From Echiichthys vipera (lineage: Eukaryota; Chordata; Actinopteri; Perciformes; Trachinidae), in contig OY829659.1 of the NCBI GenBank assembly GCA_963691815.1, positions 17,126,241 through 17,190,240 on the forward strand: a stretch of 64,000 nt of DNA, in the 5' to 3' direction. The position numbers and the translations under genes are program-made. Below, piece after piece: positions 33,701 through 44,504 of this stretch (position 1 is the first letter of the stretch; every line of letters starts with the position of its first letter). The notes beneath the pieces are model-generated. The model made no database searches. It saw only the letters and a list, made by a program, of their open reading frames with translations, and was not told where the DNA came from.

Positions 33701-36186
33701 CCACTTCGTTCCTCACTAACCCCCACCAAGAAAGTCGACGTGGACCGAACCATAATGCCAGACGGAACAATCGTCACCACCGTTACGACTGTCCAGTCTC
33801 GACTGAAGCTGGACCGTAGTCCAGGTGAACGTACAGGAGTAAAGTATTACATTGTGGGTAGATCTACAACAGGGTAGATCTGATAATAATAACAATGATA
33901 TTAAAAAGTTGATGATGCCTTTCAGGTGAGTCCCCCCTGCGTTCGCCGTCCAAAGTGGAGGTGACTGAGAAGAAACCAATCATCCTGTCAGATGGCCGGA
34001 GCAGCACCAGCCCCAACCTCAGCAGTGAGTTGTAGACTGACGTTGTTTTAAATAACGAATGCAAAGCAGGATAAGCAGGATAAGCAGCAAGCTGCAATGT
34101 AGATGAGAGGAATGCACTTTTTAGTACACATCATGCCCTACTAGCATCTGCTTGCTAAGAGCAGACTGTTGAATACAATAGTGAGTGTTTGACAGATTTA
34201 ACTACATATACTGTATGATATTCTTTTTTTTGGTATATATTTCTGATAAACTATTCTTTTTTAAATTCACGTACACTGCAAGAAAAATCCATTCAAACAC
34301 ATGCACCTCTTTGGAAGGTGTATAGGGCAGTCTCTATAGTGTTGATTTACATCTTTGTGTTTTTGTTGCTCAGAGAGCAGCCGCCTGTCTAATGGCCTGG
34401 ATCCTGTTGCAGAGACGGCCATTCGGCAGCTGACGGAGTCCGCCTCCAAAGTAGCACGGAAGACGCCAACAAAGAGGAGCACGCTGATCATCTCGGGCGT
34501 GTCAAAGGTAAGAGGATGGAATCTGCGTCAAATGATGCAGTGGCTTGTTGAGTTTGTGGCATCACAAAGCTATTCATCCCTATTGAATACAGTATATTTA
34601 TTTTAATATTTGAAAACTGTGTGCACGTCAGTTACCTGCACAGCTATTTCTACACCGCTATTTTGATAATTAATTTGCTCCTTTTTGCAGATAAAATATT
34701 TTAGTGTTATTTGGATCTTGATTAACTAAGCTATCTGATACTGTTTTGAGTTATAAGCAGTGTATAAGCTAAAAAGTGTGGAACAATTAAAAACCCATCT
34801 ATTTGGTTTTTCAAATGTTGTATTCTATCATTGTGAAAATATAGCAATGTGCAGAATAGGTATTTAGAAAAAGTGAGAAGTCAGGGCAGGAGGGAAACAT
34901 ATACAAACAATGGCATAATTTAAATTTTCAACGTTAAATGGCGTCCGCTAAGGGGATCTTAATGTTAAGGAATCTAAAACAACAATGATGCAAAATTTGT
35001 ATGATCTAAATTTAGTCCTGATTTTTGCCTGAAAGACTGTAGTAATGTAGTCAGTGCCGGAGGCTACACTTGAAACTTGGCACAAAACTGGCATTCGTCA
35101 TGAAAGTTGAAAGTGTAAGAGTGAAAAGCAGTGTTTTTTGTTGCATTTCCACTTCACTCTTATAATCCCTTAATTAACCGTGCTGACATTCTTCAAAATG
35201 ACATTATTTCACTCAGCAGGTTCCGCTCTCGGGAGATGACTGTGCGTTATCGAGCGGCTACGCTGCAGCCATGGACGCAGCTATGCATGGCAACCATTAT
35301 GGGATGGGGCACCACCAGGACCCAGATGAAACCACACCGTCCGACGTGTCGGAGCGTCCCTCTGTGGACGATGTGGAATCAGATACTGGTTCCACCGGTG
35401 CTTTGGAGACCCGCAGCCTCAAGGATCATAAAGGTAACGTCAAACTCTACCGCCTGGTCGGTCTGTGCACCAAACGCACAATATTCAGTTATTAACATAT
35501 TGTTTGATAGCATGTTGCCACTTCTCCTGTCATTGAAGCTTAAATTGAAGAATAGATTTGGATTATTTTTTTCCATGTTAAAGAGGTTTTCATTTTCATA
35601 GCTCACTGCTGTTCTATTAAAAACGGTTTTCCTTTTATTTCATTTTGTTTTATTTCACATGCAAATCTTTTATAGCCTTACATAACATCCAAACTTCAAC
35701 TGGGCAATTATATAACATGAGACTCTACTGCCCTCTAGAGGTCATGCTGCAGCACACAACCAACCAGACAAAAGTGTTATTCTATTTAAATATTAATTTG
35801 ATAAGTGAGATATCTCGTGAAGTCCGTGAATTCATTCATAAAATTAGTAGTTGGGTGTTTGGTTAGTGTTTTTCAACAAGATCCCAATACTGTAATTGTG
35901 GATCACAGCTTACAGTGACATATTCTGTCTGCTTCCTCTAGTGGGCTTTCTACAGAGTGGGACGAAGCTGTTGTTCCGCAGAAGACACAGAGAGAAGGAG
36001 TCCTGCCTCAGCCAATCCCACGAAGACCTCTCCAACATGGGCAATAACTTCGCTGCCGCTGGAACCATCAGCCGTAAAAAGTCTGGCAGCTTCTCCCGCC
36101 GTCTCATCAAACGCTTCTCTTTCCGCTCGTCAGGCAAATCAAAAGGCAAAGCCACCAACGGAGGAGCGAGCTCACTGGATAACTGA
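18777..36186 (+). CDS. C2CD2L: C2 domain-containing protein 2-like / TMEM24, ER-plasma membrane lipid transfer protein
   Basis: Fourteen coding exons: 18777-19118, 29982-30077, 30243-30362, 31382-31492, 32033-32146, 32271-32361, 32449-32581, 32792-32856, 33092-33213, 33653-33824, 33926-34024, 34374-34507, 35220-35433 and 35942-36186. They total 2058 nt, giving 685 aa (human 706). TMEM24 is anchored in the ER by an N-terminal helix and moves phosphatidylinositol to the plasma membrane. It supports phosphoinositide signalling and insulin secretion. Visible features: a membrane helix at about residues 8-32; LLTSLFSFKSFREHWQKTWV and ALNEQACRHG, matching the start of the SMP lipid-transfer domain; an SMP core to about 255; a C2 domain at about 275-400; the conserved block DRTIMPDGTIVTTVTTVQS near 430; KRSTLIISGVSK near 525; ERPSVDDVESDTGSTGALET near 590; and a basic serine-rich C-terminus (SFSRRLIKRFSFR) that binds the plasma membrane in a phosphorylation-sensitive way. 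The donor after exon 5 (gttaga) is weak. Intron 1 of the coding sequence is 10.9 kb. Confidence 0.97.
19925..19970. repeat. Perfect 22-bp-arm palindrome (hairpin)
   Basis: The arm at 19925-19946 (cctctcctctcatgtccaag, then tg) is matched exactly in reverse complement by 19949-19970. Only two bases (aa) separate them. There are no mismatches. No TIR-type flank or poly(A) suggests a known element. Confidence 0.97.
20371..20582. mobile_element. Nonautonomous inverted-repeat element (fish MITE-type)
   Basis: The left part reads aataatttgacattttggga and the right part reads ggccaaaatgtcaatgtatg, with related inverted blocks (gacattttgg / ccaaaatgtc). The middle contains tactaagctaagctaactgc, a block found in many fish copies of this repeat. 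No coding capacity. A partial end of the same family is at 22941-22985. Confidence 0.65.
22941..22985 (+). repeat. Partial end of the same MITE-type family
   Basis: The segment gttggacattttgggggata, then cttattgactctcttgctga, matches the terminal type of the element at 20371. The remainder of the element is not seen. It sits immediately 5' of the 184-codon ORF. Confidence 0.5.
23003..23557 (+). other. Unexplained 184-codon open reading frame in C2CD2L intron 1
   Basis: An uninterrupted frame in AT-rich DNA where stops should be frequent. The translation has hydrophobic stretches, such as SWILFHFLSIICSIIHIM and FALVVYTFYCGYLVFIR, and a basic C-terminus. I recognise no family and see no splice partner, CpG promoter or poly(A) signal tied to it. 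It may be chance, an antisense shadow of a decayed gene, or part of an undescribed element. It is listed as an ORF, not as a called gene. Confidence 0.2.
23813..24026. mobile_element. hAT-like MITE with 31 bp perfect TIRs and 8 bp TSD
   Basis: The left end at 23813-23843 begins caggggtgcccaatcctgct. The right end at 23996-24026 is its exact 31-base reverse complement. The 8 bp sequence agctaaag is duplicated on both sides (23805-23812 and 24027-24034). An 8 bp duplication and a CAGGGG terminus are typical of hAT-type transposons. Length is 214 bp and there is no coding sequence. The intact TIRs and duplication suggest a recent insertion. Confidence 0.92.
26617..27187. mobile_element. hAT-like nonautonomous element (571 bp)
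   Basis: The left end reads caggggtgaaagtaagg and the right end reads cctactttcacccctg, an inverted pair. The flanks ttgatgac (26609-26616) and ttgatggt (27188-27195) match at six of eight positions, as for an aged 8 bp duplication. The interior has no transposase. Its ends differ from the 23813 element beyond the CAGGGGTG start, so it belongs to a different family. Confidence 0.85.
27270..27450. repeat. gctaac-rich dispersed repeat
   Basis: Contains aatgctaacaatggcatgct, cactgctaacactgatattt and cagcatgctaacatttgtaa. Such gctaac-rich pieces are a common fish interspersed repeat. Boundaries are approximate. Confidence 0.5.
28200..28440 (+). mobile_element. tRNA-derived SINE-like fragment
   Basis: The left part, tctggtgacctagtagttat, resembles a tRNA A box. 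The right part, tctctatcttcactctcacc, then tttctaataaaggcaaaatg and an A-rich tail, resembles the 3' tail of many fish SINEs. A TA-rich insert lies between. It is degenerate and non-functional as a tRNA. Confidence 0.55.
28977..29030 (+). repeat. (CA)n microsatellite
   Basis: Imperfect CA repeat with cgcg and ga interruptions in C2CD2L intron 1. Confidence 0.95.
30690..31240. repeat. Probable interspersed repeat in C2CD2L intron 3
   Basis: The unusually non-AT-biased segment contains gcagatcagtctggtaactg, ccaatcagcaaccggtattt and aatccatctggcggagtcag. The composition and CCAAT-like blocks fit a fish DNA-transposon relic. I could not align its two ends convincingly, so the boundaries and class are uncertain. 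Confidence 0.35.
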
Positions 36187-37730
36187 TTATCATTGTTAGG
36201 GCAGGACACGGGTCATCCTGACTTAAGCATTGTTTAAAGGCCTCTGTTATTTCTGTCGGAAGAACAACTAAACCTTGAGTCCAGTCTTTGACAGGCTGAA
36301 CACCCCGGGCGGGTTATCACCTGTACATCTTGAAAGGAGGAGACCTCTGGGAGGGCTTTCCTCTGGAGAGACATCATTGCACCTTCAGGACAGAAGTCAT
36401 GTTTAATCACATTGCAGAAGTTAAAATGTGATTATGAGTCAAGGAGAAATCTGCTGCTCTGTGAGGGCACAGTGAAAAGCCTGGTGCCCTGTTTGAACAA
36501 AAACTATAATGGGAGTATAGATTGTGAAACGATTTAACGATATAAAATGTGAGTGAGGCTATTGATTGCACTTTGAACTGTCTCTCTTTCTTTTTTAACA
36601 GCACGTGTAAAATTCCTGGGTTGTTAACAGTTTTTGTTTTTACATGGTTCTCATAAAACAAGTGCTATTTATTTTACCCCCAAAAAACAAGTCATCATAG
36701 TGACATTGAACTGTAAAATAGAGACATCGCTGTGTGATTTTTCCACGGAAATGTAATTTTGAACACATAGTTTAAGTAAAAATCTGTCTTAATCTATTCA
36801 TAATTTCTTATCCGTTGGTTTTAGAATGTTGTTCAGTGTTGTATCTTATATAAGGAGCAAAAAAGGTAATATATTTATTGTACTTTTTAGTTCATAAAAG
36901 GTACTTTCTGTGGAATATCATAATGCATTTTATGTTTGCTTTTGAAACTTCAACCAGCCAGGACTTCCAGTAGACTTTTTAACCTGGGCAATAAGTTTGA
37001 ACTTTTTTCTGTAAAGATGATCAGGTCCTGCTCTGCTTGTGGCTTCTGTTGACTTCATTTATGTCAAAAGTGCATCTACACTAATTATAGGGACTTCAGT
37101 TGATGCTCATTTGGACATTTCATTATTGCAATAACTGTCATTACTGTGCAGCAAGACTGCATAACATTGTGAGAAATGCTTCGCATGGGTTGCAGGCAAA
37201 ATCGTTTCATTTTTAAATAACATAAATGTAAGTCTCTCGTGGGTGACAATACTGTAACAGTTCTGCAGTTTAGATTGGAAAAAATGGAACTTGGAGGTCG
37301 CTGCTGAGTAATGGCAACAAGATCTTCAAAGTTTACGACAATGTGATGATGAATTGGACAAACTCAGGGCCAGAAATTAAACTGCTATCAAAGATATAAG
37401 GAAACTAGCTGCACAGTTCCAGTATGTAACATACATTTTTGTCCATTTGTTGTTTTGTCAGGGAAAATCAAAAATATTTTAACTGACTGCATTGAGTATG
37501 AGACTTCAGAACAACCAAATTAAAGGATTTTGATAACATTTGCAGGGTTATTTGCATAAATAAAATAGCTATTAAAAGGATCACAGGTGGAGTAACAGCT
37601 GTAAAATGTGCTTTACATAACTACAACAAACTGGAAATGCTATAGAAATTAACAGTCAATGTCTAAAGGCACATAGTTACACAGTATGTGTGTGTATATG
37701 TATATATATATATACATACACATATATATG

Positions 37731-37804
<74 letters not shown>

Positions 37805-38340
37805 CGGCTGGAATGTGAAACAATGATTTCTGTGGTTATATTTGAAATGTTTAATTTATTGCAAATAAATTATTTTTGGAGCATCACTATATCTTCTGGC
37901 TATTTATTTATTTTTTAGGAGGAAACATCCTAAGGCTGGTTTTATAGCGTAAACACAAAATGAGCTATATTTAGGTTCAAAGGAACCTACACTGGGATAA
38001 AAGGCAGCAAAATAACACAGGCTGTTAATTCTTTTTTTGCCAATGAGTGAATAAGTTTGAGTAGGCTACCAGTTTCATTATTCTCACAGGCAAGCTATAC
38101 TCGAGAGATACGATAATAGATTCATCTTATATATCGATATATGTTCAGGTTGTCAGTCTCAAAGTTGTCTTTTAGACCGTGGAGATATTGGCGTTCAAGT
38201 TTGTACAGGTAAAGGTTATTGACCTTTTTATCTTAATGTTTATTTATATGAATGGTACTATATGTGAATTGCTGTCTTTTTGTATACATTGTGCTACTTT
38301 TTAATGGTACTATGGACCTTCCATTGCGTCCTGAATAAAA
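36187..38340 (+). other. C2CD2L 3' UTR and downstream region
   Basis: No coding features. aataaa hexamers occur near 37560, 37864 and at 38334-38339. Without RNA data the end cannot be chosen. The last hexamer lies next to an ATT microsatellite (38347-38371) and could itself be a retroposon tail. Confidence 0.4.
37697..37798. repeat. (TA)n microsatellite
   Basis: About 100 bases of TA dinucleotides with scattered c and g interruptions at the 5' side, in the C2CD2L 3' region. Confidence 0.95.
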
Positions 38341-38501
38341 GTCAAAGTATTATTATTATTATTATTATTACAACATAAATGATCCCGGGTGGGGAAACGT
38401 GGTTGTTGCAGCAGCCTAGGGAGGGCAGATACAAAATGTGCTTTACTTTCACTGCACAATAATAGCGCCAAAACAACTTAAAGCTGGAGGGAAGGTACTC
38501 G

Positions 38502-38710
38502 ATTGGTCTTCTGTGTCTGCCTCTCAGACCACAGCCAATACCATGTGTGTCTTTTGCAGAGCCATCGTGATTGGTTCGAGTTCAGAGCAGATGCACCAAT
38601 AGTCACTTACTTCCGGTCCCCTCTGACCTCTCAGAGCCAATCACACTTCACTATTTTCATTCCAAAAGCCAATCGCGTCTCGGGGCGGGACAAAGCCGGG
38701 GTTTATATCC
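38502..38710 (+). promoter_or_regulatory. H2AX promoter: six CCAAT boxes and TATA
   Basis: CCAAT or ATTGG pentamers occur at 38502-38506, 38535-38539, 38570-38574, 38596-38600, 38637-38641 and 38669-38673, in both orientations and spaced about 27-41 bases apart. A TATA-like element (tttatat) lies at 38702-38708, about 75 bases before the start codon. Clustered CCAAT boxes bound by NF-Y, followed by TATA, are the known arrangement of histone gene promoters. Confidence 0.85.
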
Positions 38711-38783
38711 AGGTTGTTCGGCTTCTTCCTCCCCAAACCTACGAGTGCAGTGTTTTTGAGGAAAACAAACTCTATAACCGAAG

Positions 38784-39212
38784 ATGACTGGAAGAGGCAA
38801 AACCGGAGGCAAGACCCGCGCCAAGGCGAAGACCCGAAGCTCCCGCGCCGGTCTTCAGTTCCCTGTGGGCCGTGTCCACCGTCTCCTCCGCAAAGGTAAC
38901 TACGCTGAGAGAGTCGGCGCCGGAGCCCCGGTGTACCTGGCTGCCGTGCTGGAGTACCTCACCGCTGAGATCCTGGAGCTGGCTGGCAACGCCGCCAGAG
39001 ACAACAAGAAGACCCGCATCATCCCCCGCCACCTGCAGCTGGCTGTGCGCAACGACGAGGAGCTCAACAAACTTCTCGGCGGTGTGACCATCGCTCAGGG
39101 CGGTGTCCTGCCCAACATCCAGGCCGTGCTGCTCCCCAAGAAGACCGGCCAGGCTGCACCGAGCTCCGGCAAGGCGGGAAAGAAGGCCTCCTCTCAGTCC
39201 CAGGAGTATTAG
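38784..39212 (+). CDS. H2AX: Histone H2A.X variant
   Basis: A single intronless exon encoding 142 aa. The sequence is a full H2A histone: basic start MTGRGKTGGKTRAKAKTRSS, fold helix LLRKGNYAERVGAGAPVYLA, and LPNIQAVLLPKKT ending the core. The tail is extended and ends SQSQEY. The terminal Ser-Gln-Glu-Tyr is the H2AX signature. Its serine (position 139 here, as in human) is phosphorylated by ATM, ATR and DNA-PK at double-strand breaks, and the tyrosine is also a regulated site. The protein is deposited throughout chromatin and marks DNA damage. Canonical H2A genes lack this tail. High GC and codon bias set it apart from flanking DNA. An overlapping antisense frame of 178 codons is a shadow of this composition. 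Confidence 0.98.
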   Translation: MTGRGKTGGKTRAKAKTRSSRAGLQFPVGRVHRLLRKGNYAERVGAGAPVYLAAVLEYLTAEILELAGNAARDNKKTRIIPRHLQLAVRNDEELNKLLGGVTIAQGGVLPNIQAVLLPKKTGQAAPSSGKAGKKASSQSQEY

Positions 39213-39240
39213 CCTGCTGGCTACTAACTTTAACCCCAAA

Positions 39241-39256
39241 GGCCCTTTTAAGGGCC
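39241..39256 (+). terminator. Histone mRNA 3' stem-loop
   Basis: ggcccttttaagggcc forms a six-base-pair stem with a four-base loop, 28 bases after the stop codon. This is the SLBP-binding element of replication-dependent histone mRNAs. Confidence 0.95.
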
Positions 39257-39268
39257 ACCCACCCTCAT

Positions 39269-39281
39269 CGAAAGAGCAATG
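39269..39281 (+). promoter_or_regulatory. Histone downstream element (U7 snRNA target)
   Basis: The purine-rich segment cgaaagagcaatg lies about 13 bases after the stem-loop, at the distance expected for U7 pairing. Together with the stem-loop it supports non-polyadenylated processing. Confidence 0.75.
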
Positions 39282-39316
39282 TTTCATGTCTGTCTTCAGT
39301 TTTCGCAATGTTATTT

Positions 39317-39322
39317 AATAAA
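39317..39322 (+). terminator. H2AX poly(A) signal
   Basis: aataaa lies 61 bases downstream of the stem-loop. H2AX is known in mammals to make both stem-loop and polyadenylated mRNAs, and both signals are preserved here. Confidence 0.85.
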
Positions 39323-40899
39323 CCTTTGTTTTGTAAAAGTGGTCGGCACCATTTGTTTAGTTCAGGCTAACTAAAGCTACTTGCTAATTCTGTGACGAAA
39401 GTTAGCACCAGGCATTAGCAGGTGAGTTTTATGACTGTAGCACAGAACTAGACCAATAGAGGCCACAGCTTCCTGCATTTAGTGAGTGAGTTCTGGGCCC
39501 TCACAGAGAAACTAGTTTTTATCAATGGCCCTCCAGCAGGCCATTAGCACAGACTATAAAAAGGCCATTACAGGTAGGAAAAACATCATGGCCCATGCTG
39601 ACTAGTGCACTGCAGGTGTGGCAGGACCTGCTGAAACAAGACCTTCAGGTTGCTGTTAACTTGCCTTTGGAAATAGTTAAATTATCCACAACATGGCATT
39701 TAACACATTGCAGTTCAAACTATTTGTAGCTAAAGCAGTCACCGGATTACTTAACCACTGGTTCCCAAACTATCCAGTTAGTTAAATGCTGCAATTACAA
39801 ATCTTCTTAAAGAAAGGCAACCATTTTTAGAAATACTAGTAACTGATAATCATTTAGGAGGCTGTGGTGCAGAAATATATTTCACATCCTTTCTGAAATA
39901 ATCAAGGGACTTGCTACAAACTACAGGCTCTAAAAAGGACCAAAATGTTTAATCGACACTTGGGCAAGAGTTTTTGTATCACACTAGTGTCAAATTAAAG
40001 TTTTTGTCGCCTGGCCAAACAGCTAGTGAATGTTTTATCAGCCTCTCAATAGATTACAGCTGTTTTTTGGCTGGTGAGTGAAGCAAATCTTGCCACTTGC
40101 ATATTTTACCAGCATATGGCTGGCAAATGGTGCTACGCTGTGTGCATCACACTGCACCATATGTTGTTAGTGTCCCTAAGAAGCTGTGTGCATGTTTATG
40201 TATAATCTTATTTTTAGGGCAAGTCTGTTTGAAACACTGGGATTAAATTTGTTAAAACTGATGTCTTCAGGTAAAAGTGACCTGAATACAGTGTTTGTGC
40301 ATCTGTGGGATTAAAACCTGCATAACACTGTAACGGTTCTCGGAGCTTGAAGCTCCAGGTGTTTCCTCGTTGCACAAAAACAAAGAACTGCAGCCGGTTT
40401 ACAAGCACGAGCACAGTGGCATCTGCTCTAGTAAATATGCAGCTGGCATAGCAATGAATGTGAATTAAATTGATGCATGCAATGTTCAGTAATGGACCCC
40501 AAATATAAGCGCCATCATCCAAATATATAGAAATGGGGGAAGCTGATGTCGTCATGTTATATGGGATGGCATATACAGATATCACGTAGAAAAGAAGATC
40601 TCCGTATTTGAGACACTGAAAACAGCATTTTCTGACAGTTTTGCTTGAAAAATGACTTTTGATGATTAACAGATGATCAAAATAGCTGATTACATTTCTC
40701 TCGGGTTAGTTTTCCGTTCATTGGTCATCCTTCTGTAGAAATCTCAAAACCTCATGTTGGTTGTTTATAGAACACACCATCTAATTTAATGGGATGAACA
40801 AGTGCAATAATCAGTATAGTGAATACTAAGTATTGTACTGTATACAAAAATTTGTAGTTTACCACAGCTGTAAGATGCTGACAAAGCATAACATTCACC

Positions 40900-40963
40900 T
40901 TAAAATGCTTGAAAAGTGCTTAAATTTGACTTTGGAAAAGGTGTAGGAGCCCTGCATACATTT
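40900..40963 (+). repeat. Terminal fragment of a DNA transposon relic
   Basis: The segment aaaatgcttgaaaagtgctt, then gactttggaaaaggtgtagg and agccctg, resembles the right end of fish hAT-type elements. Its gtaggagccctg end recalls the gtaggaaccctg end of the 13707-14187 element. The other end is not seen. Confidence 0.4.
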
Positions 40964-40974
40964 GCTCCCTGAAG

Positions 40975-41110
40975 ACTTATTTCTCTATATTGATCCCTTT
41001 GGGATGACTCCCATAAGGAAATTAAAATTCCAGCAGTTTACAAAAACACGAGGGAGGTATAAAAAAACACATCTTAGCTAAATAAATACAGAAAGTATAT
41101 TAAAAAAAAA
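40975..41110 (+). repeat. LINE-type 3' tail fragment
   Basis: The run attgatccctttgggatgac, then aaggaaattaaaattccagc and a long A-rich region, resembles the 3' end of fish non-LTR elements. Coding sequence is absent. Confidence 0.4.
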
Positions 41111-44100
41111 CAATAAACAATAAATAATAAACTCTTAGTCAGATATATATGAGGTAGATGTATGAATATAAGTGAAATAAAATTCACAGACAATGAAATA
41201 ATATAAATGAAATGTAAAAATTTAACTGACAGCTCTCATAATTCCACATGAATAGGTGTTTTATAGGTTACAGTATTTTGTCCAGTCTGAAGAGTATGTT
41301 GTCTATTATACAAGAATCAGTGGAAACCCTAAATAACCCCTAATAAAACATACACTGAAATAAGCTCCATGTCAACAATGCACACTAGACTACATAAAAG
41401 AAAGTCCTGGCTGCTGACACCTTGACTGACAGCTACACACCGTAGTGATCAGACTATAATCACAGTCCAAGAGTTGCTAATGTAACTGATACTGTCAAAA
41501 CTAATCTGAAGTGTCAGAAAAATCCTGGTGATCATGATGGTGGGAGTGCACTTCACTGACTTTGCCACCAGGGGTCAACTGTTTCATGCTTGATAAATCA
41601 CGGGTGACATGTTGATGCCCATGTGTGTGTTTCCATTTTGTAACAACAGGCAGACAGCTCACTGCACATATTGTCCCAGCAGAAAGGCCTGTTCAACGCT
41701 TGCAAACTCACCATACCACACAAAAGACTGATGACAATGTTCCCTGCTGGAAAATAAAGAAAGACTTCACCAGTGACATTTAAATAGTAAAAACCTCTGA
41801 AAAATCTTGAAGCTCCATCAGTCTTTCCAAAAGTCATACTTAATTATTTTGTGTGTGGGATTCACGAGTTATTTTAATGTCATCTGTGGTAAGGGGTTAC
41901 TTCTTTCCCACATTACATCCCAGACGCATGCGGCTAAAATCGCCCGTAACTGTTCCGCAGGAGGAGTTGCAGATATTTCTGTCTGCGCCGACTGTTTTAT
42001 TAGTGGCAAAAGCAGCATGACGCATCAAGTTTGAACCGAGCCCAGGACAGGCTGAACCAATTACTTGGGCCTTGACAACGTGTCCAACACCGACAGCCAG
42101 GCAAAAAAAATTCCAGCCTGTGAGGGAAACCTTGAATGTCCATTGGCTGTAATAACTATAATTTCCTGATTGGCACTCTGTCAAAGGCTCTACATTTAGC
42201 AGATTCTCTCAGCTGGTTGTGACAAAGCAAACACAGTGATGATCACTTTTTTTCTGGGTTTACCTCAGCTTTTTCTGCGGTTGTACAGCATTTATGTAAT
42301 TTTTATGCATGACGCAGAGATGTAAAGTCAGATAAATTGCTGACTTTAGAGAAGATTTGTCTGTGAAATGCCACTAAGTGCAAACAAATGCAATTGAATC
42401 CTTGGTGAGTTTGATGTGATCCCATCCTGACACTTTTTCCATGTTTTGTTAGTTACAGCTTGATGGAATAATGAATGGAACAATAAGTATTACCTAAAGT
42501 TAGATCAGTGTTAGTGAAGGGAAAGGTATGCACCGGGTATAGAGAACATTTAGAGATCTTAGAGAACAAACCTGCCTTGTGGAAATCACAGAGCAATGTT
42601 AGATTCAAATGAGTGGGAAAAAAGAATGATACGTGGAGAGAGAAAAAGGGCCGAACAGAGGGGTGGACCCGGCAGAAAGATGTATGTGGATGCACTGAAT
42701 GTTTCACTTTGAAACTGCCCCAACACCAGGGAAGAATTTTTCTCATCCTCAAGCAGAGAACTGGGAGACTTTTCTCATGAAGAGCTGGGAAGATGCCTCG
42801 TCTCGTGTGTTTTTAATCTCTGGACTGAATCACCCAACAGACAAGAAGACGTTCCTAGACAGCTCTGGTAATGAGAAACAAAACTTTTTTTTTGCTTGAT
42901 GGTGTGCGTGTGTGTTCCAATGAAAGACAGAGTTAAAAAGAAACAGAAAGAGATAATGGGGCTTTGTGGCAGGATGGTTTTCAGACTAATATGACCCAGT
43001 TATCTCACTCATACAACGTGTGTGAGAGTTTACAAACTTTCATTATCATTGTTGTTATCGTTTATTCTTGACTTTGTGCATGCCCACGTTAAAGAGCAGG
43101 TGGAAGTCCTCTGGGTTCAGGAAGAGAGAGGGAGTTGAGGAGCCAAACCCAGCTGTCTCTGTGAATTAATACTTTTGTGTGTGTGAAGTATTTCCCTGAC
43201 AGGAGTATAAGGTGCATACGCGCCTGAGTGAGTATATTTTGAACCTTAAAATGCCAAAAAAACTTCCAAAGTGAAGCATTTCTGCATGACAGGGAAAAAC
43301 AGGCAAGACATACTTCATGATTGAGACTTGTTTGCATGTAGATAATATGTACGCCTTACTTTTCCTATGTACATCGTCTTAGACTTTCAGGAATTTCAGC
43401 AACTTCCTGTTGTTCTTTTTTAATGCGTTCTGGTTCGTCTGTGGTCGTGCCATATCAGAGTAGCATTTAGCTAATTATATGAAGTTGGTAGATGAGAATG
43501 TGACTGTTCTGCAGTCTGAGTCTTTGCTGTAGATGATGATAATCTGTATAACCCATCTTTCATCACTCCTCCCTCAGCCACCACAAGCGCCACCACTCAG
43601 TTTCAGGTCAGGGGAAAGGGTCATGTTTTGGCATGTCAGTCTTAGCGGAAGAGGCAGGATCTGTATACTACCCAGAGGAAGTGCTGACTGGGTTCAGGGC
43701 AAGGAAGTCCCTGTTACCTGAATGAATGCGAGAAGGAAGGTGGAAGCTGTTTCTCATCAGATTCACACATTCTTCAGCATAATGGAATGAAGTCGCATCT
43801 ACCTCTCTGAACGTACAAAAAGTGCAGTACTTTTGACTGCACTTTGTGTACGCTTCTACCCGTCTACTGTCATGTCCGCACATCCACCTGCAGAGATCTA
43901 CAGACATACGTATGCTCCACAGCTCAGGTCAGACAGTAGAATAGTGTGTACCTACAGGGCACACAAACTGACCTGTAAGAAGAAGTCCAACACTGACGCT
44001 TTAGCTTGCAAATCTTCCAGCAGTTGTGAACTTGTATGATCCTCCCACAGCACTCACAGTGAATGGTGAGGCATGTCTACAGTCAGTTCAGGCAGGCTTA

Positions 44101-44504
44101 CAACCAACATTTATACGGGGGAAAAAGAGTTGCATAAAGTCTACTGGCTAAATAATAAATAAACCAAAGAAACCTTCTGGATCATTTGTGCATTATTTCT
44201 AATCAGTTCAGCTGTCCAGACCAATGTGGTTAAACTCCAAGGTAACAACAAGGTGAAATAAAACCTTCTGTTCAAAGCCCTGGAGGGTTTTTATGTGATT
44301 GAAACAATATATCACCTTTTTGTTCAAAACTAACAAGGAATACATCCAAGAATACATTCATTCTTTCAAATCATTTGACTTTCTGCTAAAAAATAACGCG
44401 TGTCAAACAGCATATTTTCAGATCTCTGTGTTAGTAATCTTATAAATAACAACCTTTATAATAATGCTTATAAAACTACTTTGCTCTTCCCTTCCACAAT
44501 CTCC

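Noticed and set aside
35131..35601. 156-codon ORF over C2CD2L exon 13
   Set aside because: Wrong frame. The correct frame gives the conserved SERPSVDDVESDTGSTGALE block.
38772..39308. 178-codon antisense ORF over H2AX
   Set aside because: A shadow of the GC-rich histone gene. The plus strand encodes a complete conserved histone with promoter and 3' signals.
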